NCBI GenBank assembly: GCA_021815285.1
Contig: JAKAHE010000017.1
Span: forward strand, 1 to 16,138
DNA from: Nitrospirota bacterium
GTDB taxonomy: Bacteria; Nitrospirota; JACRHJ01
Direction: 5' to 3'
Length of the DNA stretch: 16,138 nucleotides
The notes below the pieces were generated by a model. That model was given only the letters and a program-made list of their open reading frames with translations. It made no database searches and was not told where the DNA came from. Made by a program: the position numbers and the translations under genes. The number at the start of each line of letters is the position of its first letter. Position 1 is the first letter of the stretch. Shown here in pieces: positions 1 through 8,383 of this stretch.

Positions 1-581
1 TTGCGAATTTCTGCGCCGACGAAGGCTTCTCCGGCCTGGAATTCGCCGCCGGGATTCCTGGGAGCGTCGGGGGCGCCGTATACATGAACGCCGGCGCGTA
101 CGGTTATGAAATAAAAGATGTTTTATATAAAATCCGGATTGTAAAAGAGGATGGAGAAGTGTCCGAAATATTCGCAGACGAGCTTGAGAGAAAATACAGG
201 CACGGCGGCATACCCGAGAACTCCGCAGTAGCCGAATGCTGGTTCAAGCTTGCGCCAGGCGACCCGGAAGCGATAAAGGCACGCGCGTCGGAATTTATAA
301 AAAAGAGAAAGGCCGCGCAGCCTCTCGGCGCAAAGAGCGCAGGATCCACGTTCAAGAACCCGCCGGGCGAAAAAGCGTGGAAACTGATAGAAGGCGTCGG
401 GCTTAAGGGGCTGGCTGTAGGAGGCGCGGCGGTATCCGAGAAACATGCGAACTTTCTGATTAACGCCTCCGGCGCGACGGCAAGGGATTTTATGGCGCTG
501 ATGGAGCTTGTGAAGCAGAAGGTTAAGGAGAAAACCGGGGTTGACCTGGAGCCGGAAGTAAAAATAGCTGGAAGGGATTGA
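1..581 (+). CDS. murB: UDP-N-acetylenolpyruvoylglucosamine reductase, 3' part
   Basis: MurB is a cytoplasmic flavoenzyme that reduces UDP-GlcNAc-enolpyruvate to UDP-MurNAc with NADPH, the second committed step of peptidoglycan precursor synthesis. The gene enters from the left edge: the reading frame is open from base 3 and already encodes the FAD-domain motif GIPGSVGGA and then NAGAYG, so the ATG at 84 is internal and not the start. Further on are a YR pair (in ERKYRHGG) that fits the substrate-binding Arg, the AGSTFKNP loop carrying the proton-donor Ser, the KHANFLIN segment, and a C-terminal LEPEVKIAG with the catalytic Glu. The short distance from GIPGSVGGA to the C-terminus suggests the shorter type II form rather than the E. 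coli type. The TGA is one base before the ddl start, so translation is probably coupled. Confidence 0.96.
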   Translation, partial: ANFCADEGFSGLEFAAGIPGSVGGAVYMNAGAYGYEIKDVLYKIRIVKEDGEVSEIFADELERKYRHGGIPENSAVAECWFKLAPGDPEAIKARASEFIKKRKAAQPLGAKSAGSTFKNPPGEKAWKLIEGVGLKGLAVGGAAVSEKHANFLINASGATARDFMALMELVKQKVKEKTGVDLEPEVKIAGRD

Positions 582-582
582 A

Positions 583-1509
583 ATGCTTGAAAGCCTGGCA
601 AACAAAAAAATCGCGGTCCTGATGGGCGGCCTCTCGGCGGAGAGGGATGTATCGCTTTCATCCGGCGCGGCTGTCCTGGAGGCGCTAAGGGGCGCGGGAT
701 ACAACGCCGTGCCCATCGTATACGACGGGCCCGGGCTCGTGGAAGAGCTTATAGAGACAAGGCCGGATATTGTTTTCCTCGCGCTGCACGGCAGGTTCGG
801 TGAGGACGGAACGGTTCAGGGCCTGCTTGAAACAATGGGGCTGCCATATACCGGCACAGGCGTAACGGGTTCCGCAGTCGCTATGGACAAGGCGATAACG
901 AAAAAAATTCTGAAGTATCACAATATTCCGACGGCTGAATTTGTCATCGTGAAAAACTCTTCCTCCGACATGTCCTCCGCGGAAAGCCTTGGCCTGCCCG
1001 TCGTGGTGAAGCCCTCCACGCAGGGCTCGACCATAGGCATGAGCTTCGTGCATTCAAGTGAAGAGATGCCTTTCGCGCTTAAGCTTGCGTTCTCGCACGA
1101 CAGGGAGGTCGTCGTTGAGAGATATATCGAGGGACGCGAGATAACATCCGGGATATTAAACGGCGAAGCCCTCCCATTGGTGGAGATTGTCCCGAAGAGC
1201 GGCGTGTATGACTACGACGCGAAATACCTTACGCACGATACGGAATATATCTGCCCGGCGAAACTTGCCGCGCAGCTTGAGGATCGGATAAAGGCCATTG
1301 CGCTTCGTGTGTTCGACGTCCTGCACGGGTATGGATACGCGCGCGTGGACTTCCGGGTGGACAAGGACGGAAACCCGTATGTCCTTGAGATGAACACGCT
1401 GCCCGGCATGACATCGACGAGTCTCCTGCCTAAGGCTGCTGCTGCGGCAGGCTTGAATTTCAAAGAACTTATCGAACGGATGCTCGATGGGGCGTTGAGG
1501 CGCGGATGA
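583..1509 (+). CDS. ddl: D-alanine--D-alanine ligase
   Basis: Ddl is a cytoplasmic ATP-grasp ligase that joins two D-alanines for the MurNAc pentapeptide. The 308-aa length is normal for the DdlB-like form. Visible motifs in order: GGLSAERDVSLSSG with the substrate Glu at residue 20, HGRFGEDGTVQG, the glycine-rich loop VKPSTQGSTIGM around 142-153 with Ser149, the omega-loop YDYDAKY at 209-215, and the metal-binding region RVDFRVDKDGNPYVLEMNTLPGMT. The omega-loop Tyr215 (DdlB Tyr216 equivalent) points to D-Ala-D-Ala rather than D-Ala-D-lactate specificity; this comes from family knowledge. The gene lies between murB (1-base gap) and ftsQ (ATGA overlap), the classic dcw order, which suggests coupled expression with the divisome genes. 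Confidence 0.97.
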   Translation: MLESLANKKIAVLMGGLSAERDVSLSSGAAVLEALRGAGYNAVPIVYDGPGLVEELIETRPDIVFLALHGRFGEDGTVQGLLETMGLPYTGTGVTGSAVAMDKAITKKILKYHNIPTAEFVIVKNSSSDMSSAESLGLPVVVKPSTQGSTIGMSFVHSSEEMPFALKLAFSHDREVVVERYIEGREITSGILNGEALPLVEIVPKSGVYDYDAKYLTHDTEYICPAKLAAQLEDRIKAIALRVFDVLHGYGYARVDFRVDKDGNPYVLEMNTLPGMTSTSLLPKAAAAAGLNFKELIERMLDGALRRG

Positions 1510-2348
1510 GAACCGATGGCCGAAAGAACCCGGCGAAGCCCAGGGGACGGAAGAAGCTCGGCAGGAAGATACTGCTCATTGGGGCTGTCGTTCTCGCCGT
1601 TGCGTGCGCCGCGTTCCTGGCGCCGATGGCCGCGCGCGCCGCTAAAAGGTACGTCTGCCGCATCCCGGCATTCAAGATCAAGCAGGTGCGGGTGGAAGGC
1701 CTGAAATACGTGCGGAAGGAAGACTTCATCAGGTTTGTCGGCGACCCGAAGGGTGAGAGCATACTGTCCTATGACATGAAGGACGCCATGAAGAGGATTG
1801 AAGGCCATCCATGGATAAAGTCCGCTATTGTGAGAAGGGATTTCCCGGACGAGGTCCGGTTCGAGCTGGTCGAGCGGACCCCGGCGGCTGTCGTTCAGAC
1901 CTCCTCCGGCAAATATATAGTCGATTCGGACGGTTTCGCGCTTGCGAAGGAATCCGGGCCGGGCTGGGAATTTCTTCCGCCCATAGAATACCCATCGTCG
2001 CAGGGCCTTGGGATACTCGACATTAAGACCGAGGGGTGCCTTGACAAGGCGCTCAGGCTTATGAGAATTGCGCGCGAGAGCAAGGGCCCGCTATCATCGG
2101 CGGTGGTAGAGATAGGAAAAGACGGAGACCCGCTCCTGCTGTTTGACGGCGCCAGCGTGCTTGTGGGCGGAGGCGGATACCGGCAGAAAATAAGACGTCT
2201 GACGGACGTCGAATCCGACATAGTCAGGCGCGGATTAATGCCGGGGTTGATTGACCTGAGGTTCCCCGGCAAGGTGGTTGTGGCCGGCAGACCGGCTTCA
2301 GGCGGATCTGCCGCCGGCAAGCCCGTTATTGACGCGCGGTCATTCTGA
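1506..2348 (+). CDS. ftsQ: Cell division protein FtsQ (POTRA domain)
   Basis: FtsQ is the bitopic inner-membrane scaffold that brings FtsB/FtsL and later septal synthases into the divisome. The 280-aa protein has a strongly basic cytoplasmic N-terminus (residues 1-21), one membrane span at about 22-42, and a periplasmic POTRA domain at about 56-125 that begins FKIKQVRVEGLKYV and contains HPWIKSAIVRRDFPDEV. The FtsQ beta domain follows to the C-terminus, ending in a disordered Gly/Ala/Ser tail. The start ATG overlaps the ddl stop as ATGA. Sequence identity across FtsQ is always low, so the call rests on topology, the POTRA signature and position between ddl and ftsA. The tail is followed at once by the ftsA ribosome binding site. 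Confidence 0.93.
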   Translation: MRTDGRKNPAKPRGRKKLGRKILLIGAVVLAVACAAFLAPMAARAAKRYVCRIPAFKIKQVRVEGLKYVRKEDFIRFVGDPKGESILSYDMKDAMKRIEGHPWIKSAIVRRDFPDEVRFELVERTPAAVVQTSSGKYIVDSDGFALAKESGPGWEFLPPIEYPSSQGLGILDIKTEGCLDKALRLMRIARESKGPLSSAVVEIGKDGDPLLLFDGASVLVGGGGYRQKIRRLTDVESDIVRRGLMPGLIDLRFPGKVVVAGRPASGGSAAGKPVIDARSF

Positions 2349-2349
2349 A

Positions 2350-2355
2350 GGGAGG
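2350..2355 (+). promoter_or_regulatory. Shine-Dalgarno site that sets the ftsA TTG start
   Basis: GGGAGG lies six bases before TTG at 2362. It decides between this TTG and an upstream in-frame ATG at 2278, which lies deep inside ftsQ, has no comparable site and would add 28 residues absent from FtsA proteins. Confidence 0.8.
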
Positions 2356-2361
2356 CGGGGA

Positions 2362-3594
2362 TTGGCGAGAAAGGACAATATAGTCGTCGGCCTCGATATC
2401 GGGACGACGAAGATATGCGCGATTGTCGGCGAGGTCAAGGAGGACGGCAGGATTGACATAGTCGGCATCGGGAGCCATCCCTCGCACGGCCTGCGGAAAG
2501 GCGTGGTCGTCAATATCGAGAGCACCGTCGAGTCCATAAAGAAGGCCGTCGAAGAGGCCGAGCTGATGGCGGGCGTCGAGATAAACGCCGTATTCACCGG
2601 CATCGCCGGGAGCCACATAAAGAGTTTCAACAGCCGCGGCGTGATAGCGATAAAAGACCGCGAGATTTCCAGGGCGGACGTAGACCGCGTAATCGAAGCG
2701 GCCAAGGCCGTGGCGATACCGATGGACAGGGAAATCCTGCACGTGCTCCCGCAGGAATTTTCCATAGACGACCAGGACGGCATAAAGGAGCCGCTCGGCA
2801 TGAGCGGAGTAAGGCTTGAGGCAGAGGTGCATGTCGTCACCGGCGCCGTCACGTCCGCGCAGAACATCATCAAGAGCTGCAACCGCGCCGGCCTCGATGT
2901 CCTGGACATTGTCCTGGAGCCGCTCGCTTCGAGCTACGCGGTCCTCTCGAACGACGAGAAGGAGCTCGGCGTGGCGGTGGTGGACGTGGGCGGCGGAACT
3001 ACCGACCTCGCCATTTTCGTCGAGGGCGGCATCTGGCATACGGCGGTCATAGCCATTGGCGGAAACCACCTGACGAACGACATCGCCGTGGGACTCAGGA
3101 CTCCGGCAGCGGAGGCGGAAAAAATAAAGAAGAGATACGGCTGCGCCCTCACGAATATGGTCAGGGACGACGAGACGATAGAGGTCGCAAGCGTGGGCGG
3201 AAGACCGCCAAGGGTGCTCTCACGCCAGGTGCTCTCCGAGATAATAGAGCCGCGCGTGGAGGAGATTTTCGGACTGGTTCTCAAGGAGTTCAGGAAGACC
3301 GGTTTCGAGGAGCGCATAGCCTCCGGAGTCGTCATAACCGGCGGGACTGCAATAATGGAAGGCATCCCGGAGGCTGCGGAGCGGGTGATGGAAATGCCCG
3401 CCCGGCGCGGGCTTCCGATGAATATCGGGGGCCTTGTGGACGTAGTGAACTCTCCAATGTATGCCACGGGCGTGGGCCTCGTTCTTTTCGGGGCGCAGCA
3501 GGCGGGCGCGGGGAAGGTGAAGCGGATTTCGGACGGCAATCTCTTTGCGAAGGTTATAGGCAGGATGCGGGAATGGGTGGAGAACTTTTTCTAA
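2362..3594 (+). CDS. ftsA: Cell division protein FtsA
   Basis: FtsA is the actin-like ATPase that tethers FtsZ filaments to the inner membrane and recruits later divisome proteins. The 410 aa from a TTG start match the usual family length. Visible features: phosphate-1 motif VGLDIGTTK at residues 9-17, the FtsA-specific 1C region after it, phosphate-2 motif VVDVGGGTTD at 206-215, adenosine motif VITGGTA at 324-330, and a C-terminal amphipathic helix (about 393-410, FAKVIGRMREWVENFF) that serves as membrane targeting sequence. It lies directly between ftsQ and ftsZ. The TTG start is supported by GGGAGG six bases upstream and by the fact that the family homology begins just after it; a weak start codon could keep FtsA low relative to FtsZ, which is inference. 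Confidence 0.97.
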   Translation: MARKDNIVVGLDIGTTKICAIVGEVKEDGRIDIVGIGSHPSHGLRKGVVVNIESTVESIKKAVEEAELMAGVEINAVFTGIAGSHIKSFNSRGVIAIKDREISRADVDRVIEAAKAVAIPMDREILHVLPQEFSIDDQDGIKEPLGMSGVRLEAEVHVVTGAVTSAQNIIKSCNRAGLDVLDIVLEPLASSYAVLSNDEKELGVAVVDVGGGTTDLAIFVEGGIWHTAVIAIGGNHLTNDIAVGLRTPAAEAEKIKKRYGCALTNMVRDDETIEVASVGGRPPRVLSRQVLSEIIEPRVEEIFGLVLKEFRKTGFEERIASGVVITGGTAIMEGIPEAAERVMEMPARRGLPMNIGGLVDVVNSPMYATGVGLVLFGAQQAGAGKVKRISDGNLFAKVIGRMREWVENFF

Positions 3595-3640
3595 GGACAC
3601 GGGCCTTCACAAGCCCCAATATCACGGCAGGTTAACCGGA

Positions 3641-3648
3641 AAGGAGGT
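3641..3648 (+). promoter_or_regulatory. Near-perfect Shine-Dalgarno site for ftsZ
   Basis: AAGGAGGT is almost fully complementary to the 16S rRNA tail. It lies six bases before ATG 3655, but only three bases before the in-frame TTG at 3652, so it favours the ATG. Its strength relative to that of ftsA fits the need for much more FtsZ than FtsA. Confidence 0.85.
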
Positions 3649-3654
3649 CTTTTG

Positions 3655-4899
3655 ATGTTCGAATTTGAAGAGGAAGCGAGAAGGGGGGCGAACATCAAGG
3701 TAATCGGTGTGGGCGGAGGCGGCGGAAACGCCGTCAATACGATGATTGCGGCGGGTCTTTCGGGCGTGGAGTTCATAGCCGCAAACACGGACGTGCAGGC
3801 GCTGGAGAAATCATTCGCGCCGCACAAGATCCAGCTCGGGGCGCAGCTTACGCGCGGCCTTGGCGCGGGCGCTAACCCGACGGTCGGAAGACATGCGGCG
3901 CAGGAGGACGTCGAGAATATCAGGGAGGCCTTTTCCGGCTCTGACATGGTCTTTGTAACCTGCGGCATGGGAGGCGGCACCGGGACGGGCGCGGCCCCGG
4001 TAATCGCGCAGATCGCGCGCGAGATGGGCGCGCTTACTGTCGCGGTCGTAACGAAGCCGTTTATCTTCGAGGGCAGGCAGAGGATGCGTCAGGCCGAAAC
4101 CGGCCTGGACGAACTTAAGAAGAGCGTTGACACCATCATCACGATTCCGAACCAGAGACTGCTCGGCGTGATAGACAAACGCACGCCTTTTAAGCAGGCG
4201 TTCTCCATAGTTGACGACGTGCTCCGCCAGGCGGTGCAGGGCATATCCGACGTCATCATGATGAACGGGTATATAAACCTCGATTTCGCCGACGTGAAGA
4301 CGGTCATGTCGTCGATGGGGCGCGCCGTGATGGGAACGGGTGTGGCGCAGGGAGACAACCGCGCGGTAGAGGCGGCGCAGAAGGCGATATCCTCCCCGCT
4401 TCTCGAAGAGGGGACGATCGACGGCGCGAGGGGCGTGCTGATCAACATCACCGGCGGCCCGGACCTTACCATGACGGAGGTTATAGAGGCCTCGACGATA
4501 ATCCAGGAAGCCTCAGACCCGGAAGCCAACATCATCTTCGGCTCCGTTATAAACGAGGACATGACGGACGAGGTCTGCGTTACGGTCATAGCCACGGGAT
4601 TCGAGGACAACGCCGTATCCCAGGCGGTGAGGCTCGACGAAAAGGCTATCCCCAAGGCGGTGAGCCTCGGGCGGGAGCCGAAATCCTATATGAGCAACAC
4701 GGACATAGCGGAGATGTCAATAGGCGAGGAGAAGATACTCGGCAAAGCCTCCAACGTCAAGGCATTTGTTGACAAGACCATCGACAGGCCGGCTTATCTG
4801 AGGAAAGTCGCCGGACTTGACTTCAGGAATGACGCGCTGGGGATAGACGACGAGGACGAGCTGGACGTGCCGACGTTTCTCCGGAGACAGGCGGACTGA
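3655..4899 (+). CDS. ftsZ: Cell division GTPase FtsZ
   Basis: FtsZ is the tubulin homologue that polymerises into the cytokinetic Z-ring. The 414-aa protein shows the N-terminal nucleotide loop GGGGGN at residues 20-25, the tubulin signature GMGGGTGTG at 104-112, and the T7 synergy loop NLDFADVK with Asn208, Asp210 and Asp213, which completes GTP hydrolysis across the filament interface. After a short linker it ends with a conserved C-terminal peptide (DVPTFLRRQAD), the docking site for FtsA and other partners. The linker is short, so the whole length is typical. A 60-base gap separates it from ftsA and six bases separate it from the following radical SAM gene. I see no terminator on either side, so it is probably part of the same transcript. 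Confidence 0.98.
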   Translation: MFEFEEEARRGANIKVIGVGGGGGNAVNTMIAAGLSGVEFIAANTDVQALEKSFAPHKIQLGAQLTRGLGAGANPTVGRHAAQEDVENIREAFSGSDMVFVTCGMGGGTGTGAAPVIAQIAREMGALTVAVVTKPFIFEGRQRMRQAETGLDELKKSVDTIITIPNQRLLGVIDKRTPFKQAFSIVDDVLRQAVQGISDVIMMNGYINLDFADVKTVMSSMGRAVMGTGVAQGDNRAVEAAQKAISSPLLEEGTIDGARGVLINITGGPDLTMTEVIEASTIIQEASDPEANIIFGSVINEDMTDEVCVTVIATGFEDNAVSQAVRLDEKAIPKAVSLGREPKSYMSNTDIAEMSIGEEKILGKASNVKAFVDKTIDRPAYLRKVAGLDFRNDALGIDDEDELDVPTFLRRQAD

Positions 4900-4905
4900 T
4901 TTAAT

Positions 4906-6618
4906 TTGCGCAGGAAGAAGAGCGCCGAAAATCGCGACGAAAAAGGCGCGATAGTAAAGCCGAGGGGCGGGAGAACGACGGTCGGCCTGGTGTTTCCGGG
5001 GACGTATCGCGTCGGGATGTCCTCGCTCGGGTACCAGACGATTTACCGTATCATAAACGCGCGCGCGGACGCCCTGGCGGAGAGGCTTTTCCTCCCGGAT
5101 AAAATGGAGCGCCGGTCCGAAGCCGGCCTGGCGACCTCCGTCGAGACGGGCGCGAGGCCGCGGGATTTCGAGATACTTGCGTTCTCGGTTTCTTTCGAGC
5201 ACGACTACACGGCTGTGGCGGATTTTCTCCGGCTCTCCGGAATACCCCCTTTTTCGGCGGACCGGGATGAATCCCACCCGCTCCTTGTTTTCGGCGGCGT
5301 CTGCGCGTTCTTCAATCCAGAACCTCTGGCCGATTTCTTCGACGCGGTAATAGTAGGGGAGGCGGAAGAATCGATAAATGAGTTCCTGGACGAATACGGG
5401 AGATTAAAAAATACCTCGAACCGGAAGGGATTGCTGCTTGCGTTATCGAAAATCCCCGGCATCTACATTCCCTCGCTTTATACCCCCGCATATAATCCCG
5501 ACGGCACGATAAGCTCTTTCACTCCCGCGCCGGGTGTCCCGAAGAGAATAACCCGACGTTATGTGAAAGACCTTGACGCCTTTCCGGCCACGAGCGTAGT
5601 AATTACGCCGGATACCGAATTCAAGGATATGTTCATGGTGGAGCTCTCGCGCGGATGCGGACGGCACTGCCGTTTCTGCATGGCCGGATACGTCTACCGG
5701 CCTCCAAGGAACAGAAGCGTGGAGTCGGTAAAAAAAGACATCGAGGCGGGCAGGAAACTCGCGGGAAAAATCGGCCTTGTAGGCTCTGCGGTTTCGGACT
5801 ATCCATGGATATCGGAGCTTACAGAAGAATTCAAGGACACGGATATAAATTTCTCGGCGTCGTCGCTCCGGGCGGACTCTCTTACGCCGGAGCTTGCCGC
5901 CCTCGTCTCAAAAGGGAACAGGACTGTCGCCATTGCGCCGGAGGCGGGTTCCGAACGTCTGCGGGCGGTGATAAACAAGAACATATCAGAGGAGCACGTG
6001 CTCCGGGCCGTGCGCATGCTGATAGAGGCCGGTGTCTTAAACGTCAAGCTTTATTTCATGGTTGGCCTGCCCACGGAGACTGACGAAGACATCGAGGAGA
6101 TTATAAGGCTTGCCGGAAAGGCGCGCGAGACGATGCTTTCGTCCGCGAGAGGCCAGGGGCGCATGGGAACCCTTACGTTAAGCGTGAACTGCTTTATCCC
6201 CAAGCCCTGGACACCGTTCCAGTGGGAGCCGATGGAGCCGGTGGACCGGCTTCTGGCGAAAATCCGGCATATAGAGAAATCGCTCAAGGGAGCGAATCTC
6301 TCCGTGACGCACGACGTCCCGAAACACGCATTCATCCAGGCCGCGCTCGCCAGGGGAGACAGGCGCCTTGCAAAAGTCATCCTCCGCGCGTCAGAAAACG
6401 GCGGAGACTGGAAAACGGCTTTCGCGGAAGAGGGCATAGCTCCGGACTTCTATGCCGCAAGGGAAAGGGACGCATCCGAGAAATTCCCGTGGGACTTCCT
6501 GGATACCGGGATAAAGAAGAATTACCTGCTGAAGGAAAGAGAACGAGCAAGAAAGGCGATTCATACTCCCGGCTGCAATGTCGGGAAATGCGGGACATGC
6601 GGGGTATGTCCTGAGTAG
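4906..6618 (+). CDS. Radical SAM protein with B12-binding-like N-terminus and C-terminal Cys cluster
   Basis: This 570-aa protein is a radical SAM enzyme of unknown reaction, of the B12-domain-associated kind related to the family TIGR03960. Residues about 24-160 form a Rossmann-like domain (GLVFPGTYRVGMSSLGYQTI, then LVFGGVCAFFNPEPLADF) that resembles a cobalamin-binding domain but shows no DxHxxG motif, so B12 binding by the classical base-off mode is doubtful. The catalytic SAM cluster motif is C251-x3-C255-x2-C258 (in RGCGRHCRFCMAGY). The TIM-barrel continues through APEAGSERLR and KLYFMVGLPTETDED. A second motif, C557-x4-C562-x2-C565-x2-C568, closes the protein and could bind another Fe-S cluster or zinc. 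The start is TTG six bases after the ftsZ stop; no later start spares the conserved N-terminal motif. Its tight link to ftsZ suggests co-transcription. Substrate is not known to me. Confidence 0.85.
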   Translation: MRRKKSAENRDEKGAIVKPRGGRTTVGLVFPGTYRVGMSSLGYQTIYRIINARADALAERLFLPDKMERRSEAGLATSVETGARPRDFEILAFSVSFEHDYTAVADFLRLSGIPPFSADRDESHPLLVFGGVCAFFNPEPLADFFDAVIVGEAEESINEFLDEYGRLKNTSNRKGLLLALSKIPGIYIPSLYTPAYNPDGTISSFTPAPGVPKRITRRYVKDLDAFPATSVVITPDTEFKDMFMVELSRGCGRHCRFCMAGYVYRPPRNRSVESVKKDIEAGRKLAGKIGLVGSAVSDYPWISELTEEFKDTDINFSASSLRADSLTPELAALVSKGNRTVAIAPEAGSERLRAVINKNISEEHVLRAVRMLIEAGVLNVKLYFMVGLPTETDEDIEEIIRLAGKARETMLSSARGQGRMGTLTLSVNCFIPKPWTPFQWEPMEPVDRLLAKIRHIEKSLKGANLSVTHDVPKHAFIQAALARGDRRLAKVILRASENGGDWKTAFAEEGIAPDFYAARERDASEKFPWDFLDTGIKKNYLLKERERARKAIHTPGCNVGKCGTCGVCPE

Positions 6619-6625
6619 CAGAACG

Positions 6626-8272
6626 CTAATCAAGCTCTTTCGCCTTCTCCATCTCTCGCGCGGCGTCGCCGTTATCCCCCATCGCATACAGCGCAAGAGA
6701 CAATTCATAATGCGCCTTGGCGTATCCAGGGTTAACATTCACGGCCCCGGTCAATGCGTCTACCGCATCCTTGTAATCTCCATGCCTGTAATAAAGTATG
6801 CCAAGGTCCACGCGCGCCTCTACACGTGTAGGGTCGGCATCTATAGCCTTCAGGAAGCTCTCCCGCGCCGCTTCAAGCTCGCCCAGGTCGCTGTAACAGC
6901 AGCCCATGTTCGTGTATATTATGCTCTTCCTCTCGTCCGGCGCGGATTCCAGCGCCTTCGCAAGCACGCCGAGCGCCTCTTTGTCCCTTCCTTCGTCCAG
7001 GAGCGCCTCGCCGAGGTTTGTCCATGCCCTGTCTGAATACGGGGATTTCCTTGAGACGTCGCTCCAGAGCGTGGCAGGCGTTGCCCATACCCTGTTCCTT
7101 CCGAAGGTAAGAATGGCAAAAAGCAGAATCACGGATACCGCGGCGCCTTTGCTGACAAAGCCGGGCCGTAATTCAAACGAAGAGAAAAGTATTGCAATGG
7201 ATGCTATCAGCCCTGCAAGCGCAAGATATACCCTGTATTCGACCGTTATGTCGAGGATAGGGAATATGCTCGATTCCGGAGCGAATACGATAAAAAACCA
7301 CAGGCCGAAGAACGCCGCCGCTGGCATTTTATTCCTCATGGCGAGCAGAGATGAAAAGATGAAAATAATCAGGATTGCCGACAGGACGACCGTAATACCG
7401 ATTGTCGTCGTGGGCGGGAAATTGTAATCCGCGTTCTGGTTGAACGGGAAGAGCATCAGGCGCAGGTATAACGGAAATCTCCTTATCTGCGAGAGCATAT
7501 ATATCGCGCGGGGATAGGCTGCCTCGACCGAGGCGTATCCAAGCAGTGCCCTCCGGAGCATGAGATACGCCAGGAGCGGCAGGATATATGCGAGATAATA
7601 AAGATAGCCCGCGAGCTTCTTCAGGGATTTTGCGCGGAATATGAAATCGTAGCCGATGGCCAGCCCAGGAAGACATACCGCCGTCTCTTTCGAGAGCATT
7701 CCAAGCACGAAAAAGACCGGGGACAGGATTGCCCAGAGAACCTTGTTCCCGCCGCCGCGCCTGAACAGAAGAAACGAAAGAAACGACAGAAGGCAGAAAA
7801 AAGACGCCAGGACGACGGAGCGGGCCGAGATGTATGTCACGGCGTCGGTCTGGATAGGATGGACGGCAAAGACGAGGGATACGAAAAGCGGTATGAGAAA
7901 GGACTTTTTCCCCGAGGCGTCGAGCACGAACGTCACCGTGAGGAAGACAAGGACGGCGTTCAATACGTGCAGGATGAGGTTGAAGAGGTGATAGCTCCAG
8001 ACGTTTTCGCCGGAGATGGCGTGGTTGAGCGCGAACGTGCCGAGAAGGACGGGCCGGTAGCCTTTCGCGTCCCTGAACGACGACGCGGCGGGGTCGTAAA
8101 AAAAGCTCGGTATGTTTCCTATTTTTGCGAGATGGCCGTTTTTGAAAATCTGGTGATAGTCATCGAAGTTGAACGAGCAGTTAAAGGAATCCGAATACGC
8201 AATAGCCGCCAGGATTATAATCGCGGCTGAAGCGATTAATACTCTTTTTGAAAGTTTCGCCTGCTCAAACAT
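6626..8272 (-). CDS. GT-C type membrane glycosyltransferase-like protein with C-terminal TPRs
   Basis: This 548-aa protein has the layout of TMTC-like/PMT-superfamily proteins: about ten membrane spans followed by tetratricopeptide repeats. The first span (about 10-27) is followed by FNFDDYHQI, with the paired Asp37-Asp38 that in GT-C enzymes sits in the first extracytoplasmic loop and takes part in catalysis with a lipid-linked sugar. RNRVWATPATLWSDV leads into four TPRs from about residue 414 to the end (SDRAWTNLGEALLDEG, YTNMGCCYSDLGELEAA, ARVDLGILYYRHGDY, AHYELSLALYAMGDN). The likely role is transfer of a sugar to a protein or lipid at the inner membrane; donor and acceptor cannot be told from sequence. 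Its end faces the end of the radical SAM gene with only seven bases between the stops. No good Shine-Dalgarno site precedes the ATG. Confidence is high for architecture, moderate for enzymatic role. Confidence 0.75.
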   Translation of the reverse strand: MFEQAKLSKRVLIASAAIIILAAIAYSDSFNCSFNFDDYHQIFKNGHLAKIGNIPSFFYDPAASSFRDAKGYRPVLLGTFALNHAISGENVWSYHLFNLILHVLNAVLVFLTVTFVLDASGKKSFLIPLFVSLVFAVHPIQTDAVTYISARSVVLASFFCLLSFLSFLLFRRGGGNKVLWAILSPVFFVLGMLSKETAVCLPGLAIGYDFIFRAKSLKKLAGYLYYLAYILPLLAYLMLRRALLGYASVEAAYPRAIYMLSQIRRFPLYLRLMLFPFNQNADYNFPPTTTIGITVVLSAILIIFIFSSLLAMRNKMPAAAFFGLWFFIVFAPESSIFPILDITVEYRVYLALAGLIASIAILFSSFELRPGFVSKGAAVSVILLFAILTFGRNRVWATPATLWSDVSRKSPYSDRAWTNLGEALLDEGRDKEALGVLAKALESAPDERKSIIYTNMGCCYSDLGELEAARESFLKAIDADPTRVEARVDLGILYYRHGDYKDAVDALTGAVNVNPGYAKAHYELSLALYAMGDNGDAAREMEKAKELD

Positions 8273-8303
8273 CTCGATCTTTAAAAGTGTTGAAGGATTC
8301 GAA

Positions 8304-8334
8304 ATTATAACATAATATACACTTGGCCCACCAA
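8304..8334 (-). promoter_or_regulatory. Possible promoter of the GT-C/TPR gene
   Basis: On the minus strand a perfect TATAAT (8309 to 8304) lies about 32 bases before the ATG at 8272. The best -35 is a poor TTGGTG (8334 to 8329) at a wide 19-base spacing. The surroundings (about 8281-8410) are much more AT-rich than the genes. A transcript starting near 8297 would have a very short leader without a clear ribosome binding site. Confidence 0.4.
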
Positions 8335-8383
8335 CTGATTTCGGGGTATTTTAATTATATTATAGATAAATAATTATTTCTTA

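Noticed and set aside
2278..2361. Longer ftsA from an ATG inside ftsQ
   Set aside because: It would add 28 low-complexity residues not found in FtsA, and has no ribosome binding site comparable to GGGAGG before the TTG at 2362.
2326..3069. Open frame of 247 codons on the minus strand across ftsA
   Set aside because: It is a reverse-strand shadow of a GC-rich gene; the product resembles nothing and is rich in Asp/Arg/Tyr/His as expected from the antisense frame.
5655..6083. Open frame of 142 codons on the plus strand inside the radical SAM gene
   Set aside because: It is an out-of-frame reading within a gene with clear motifs, without its own ribosome binding site.
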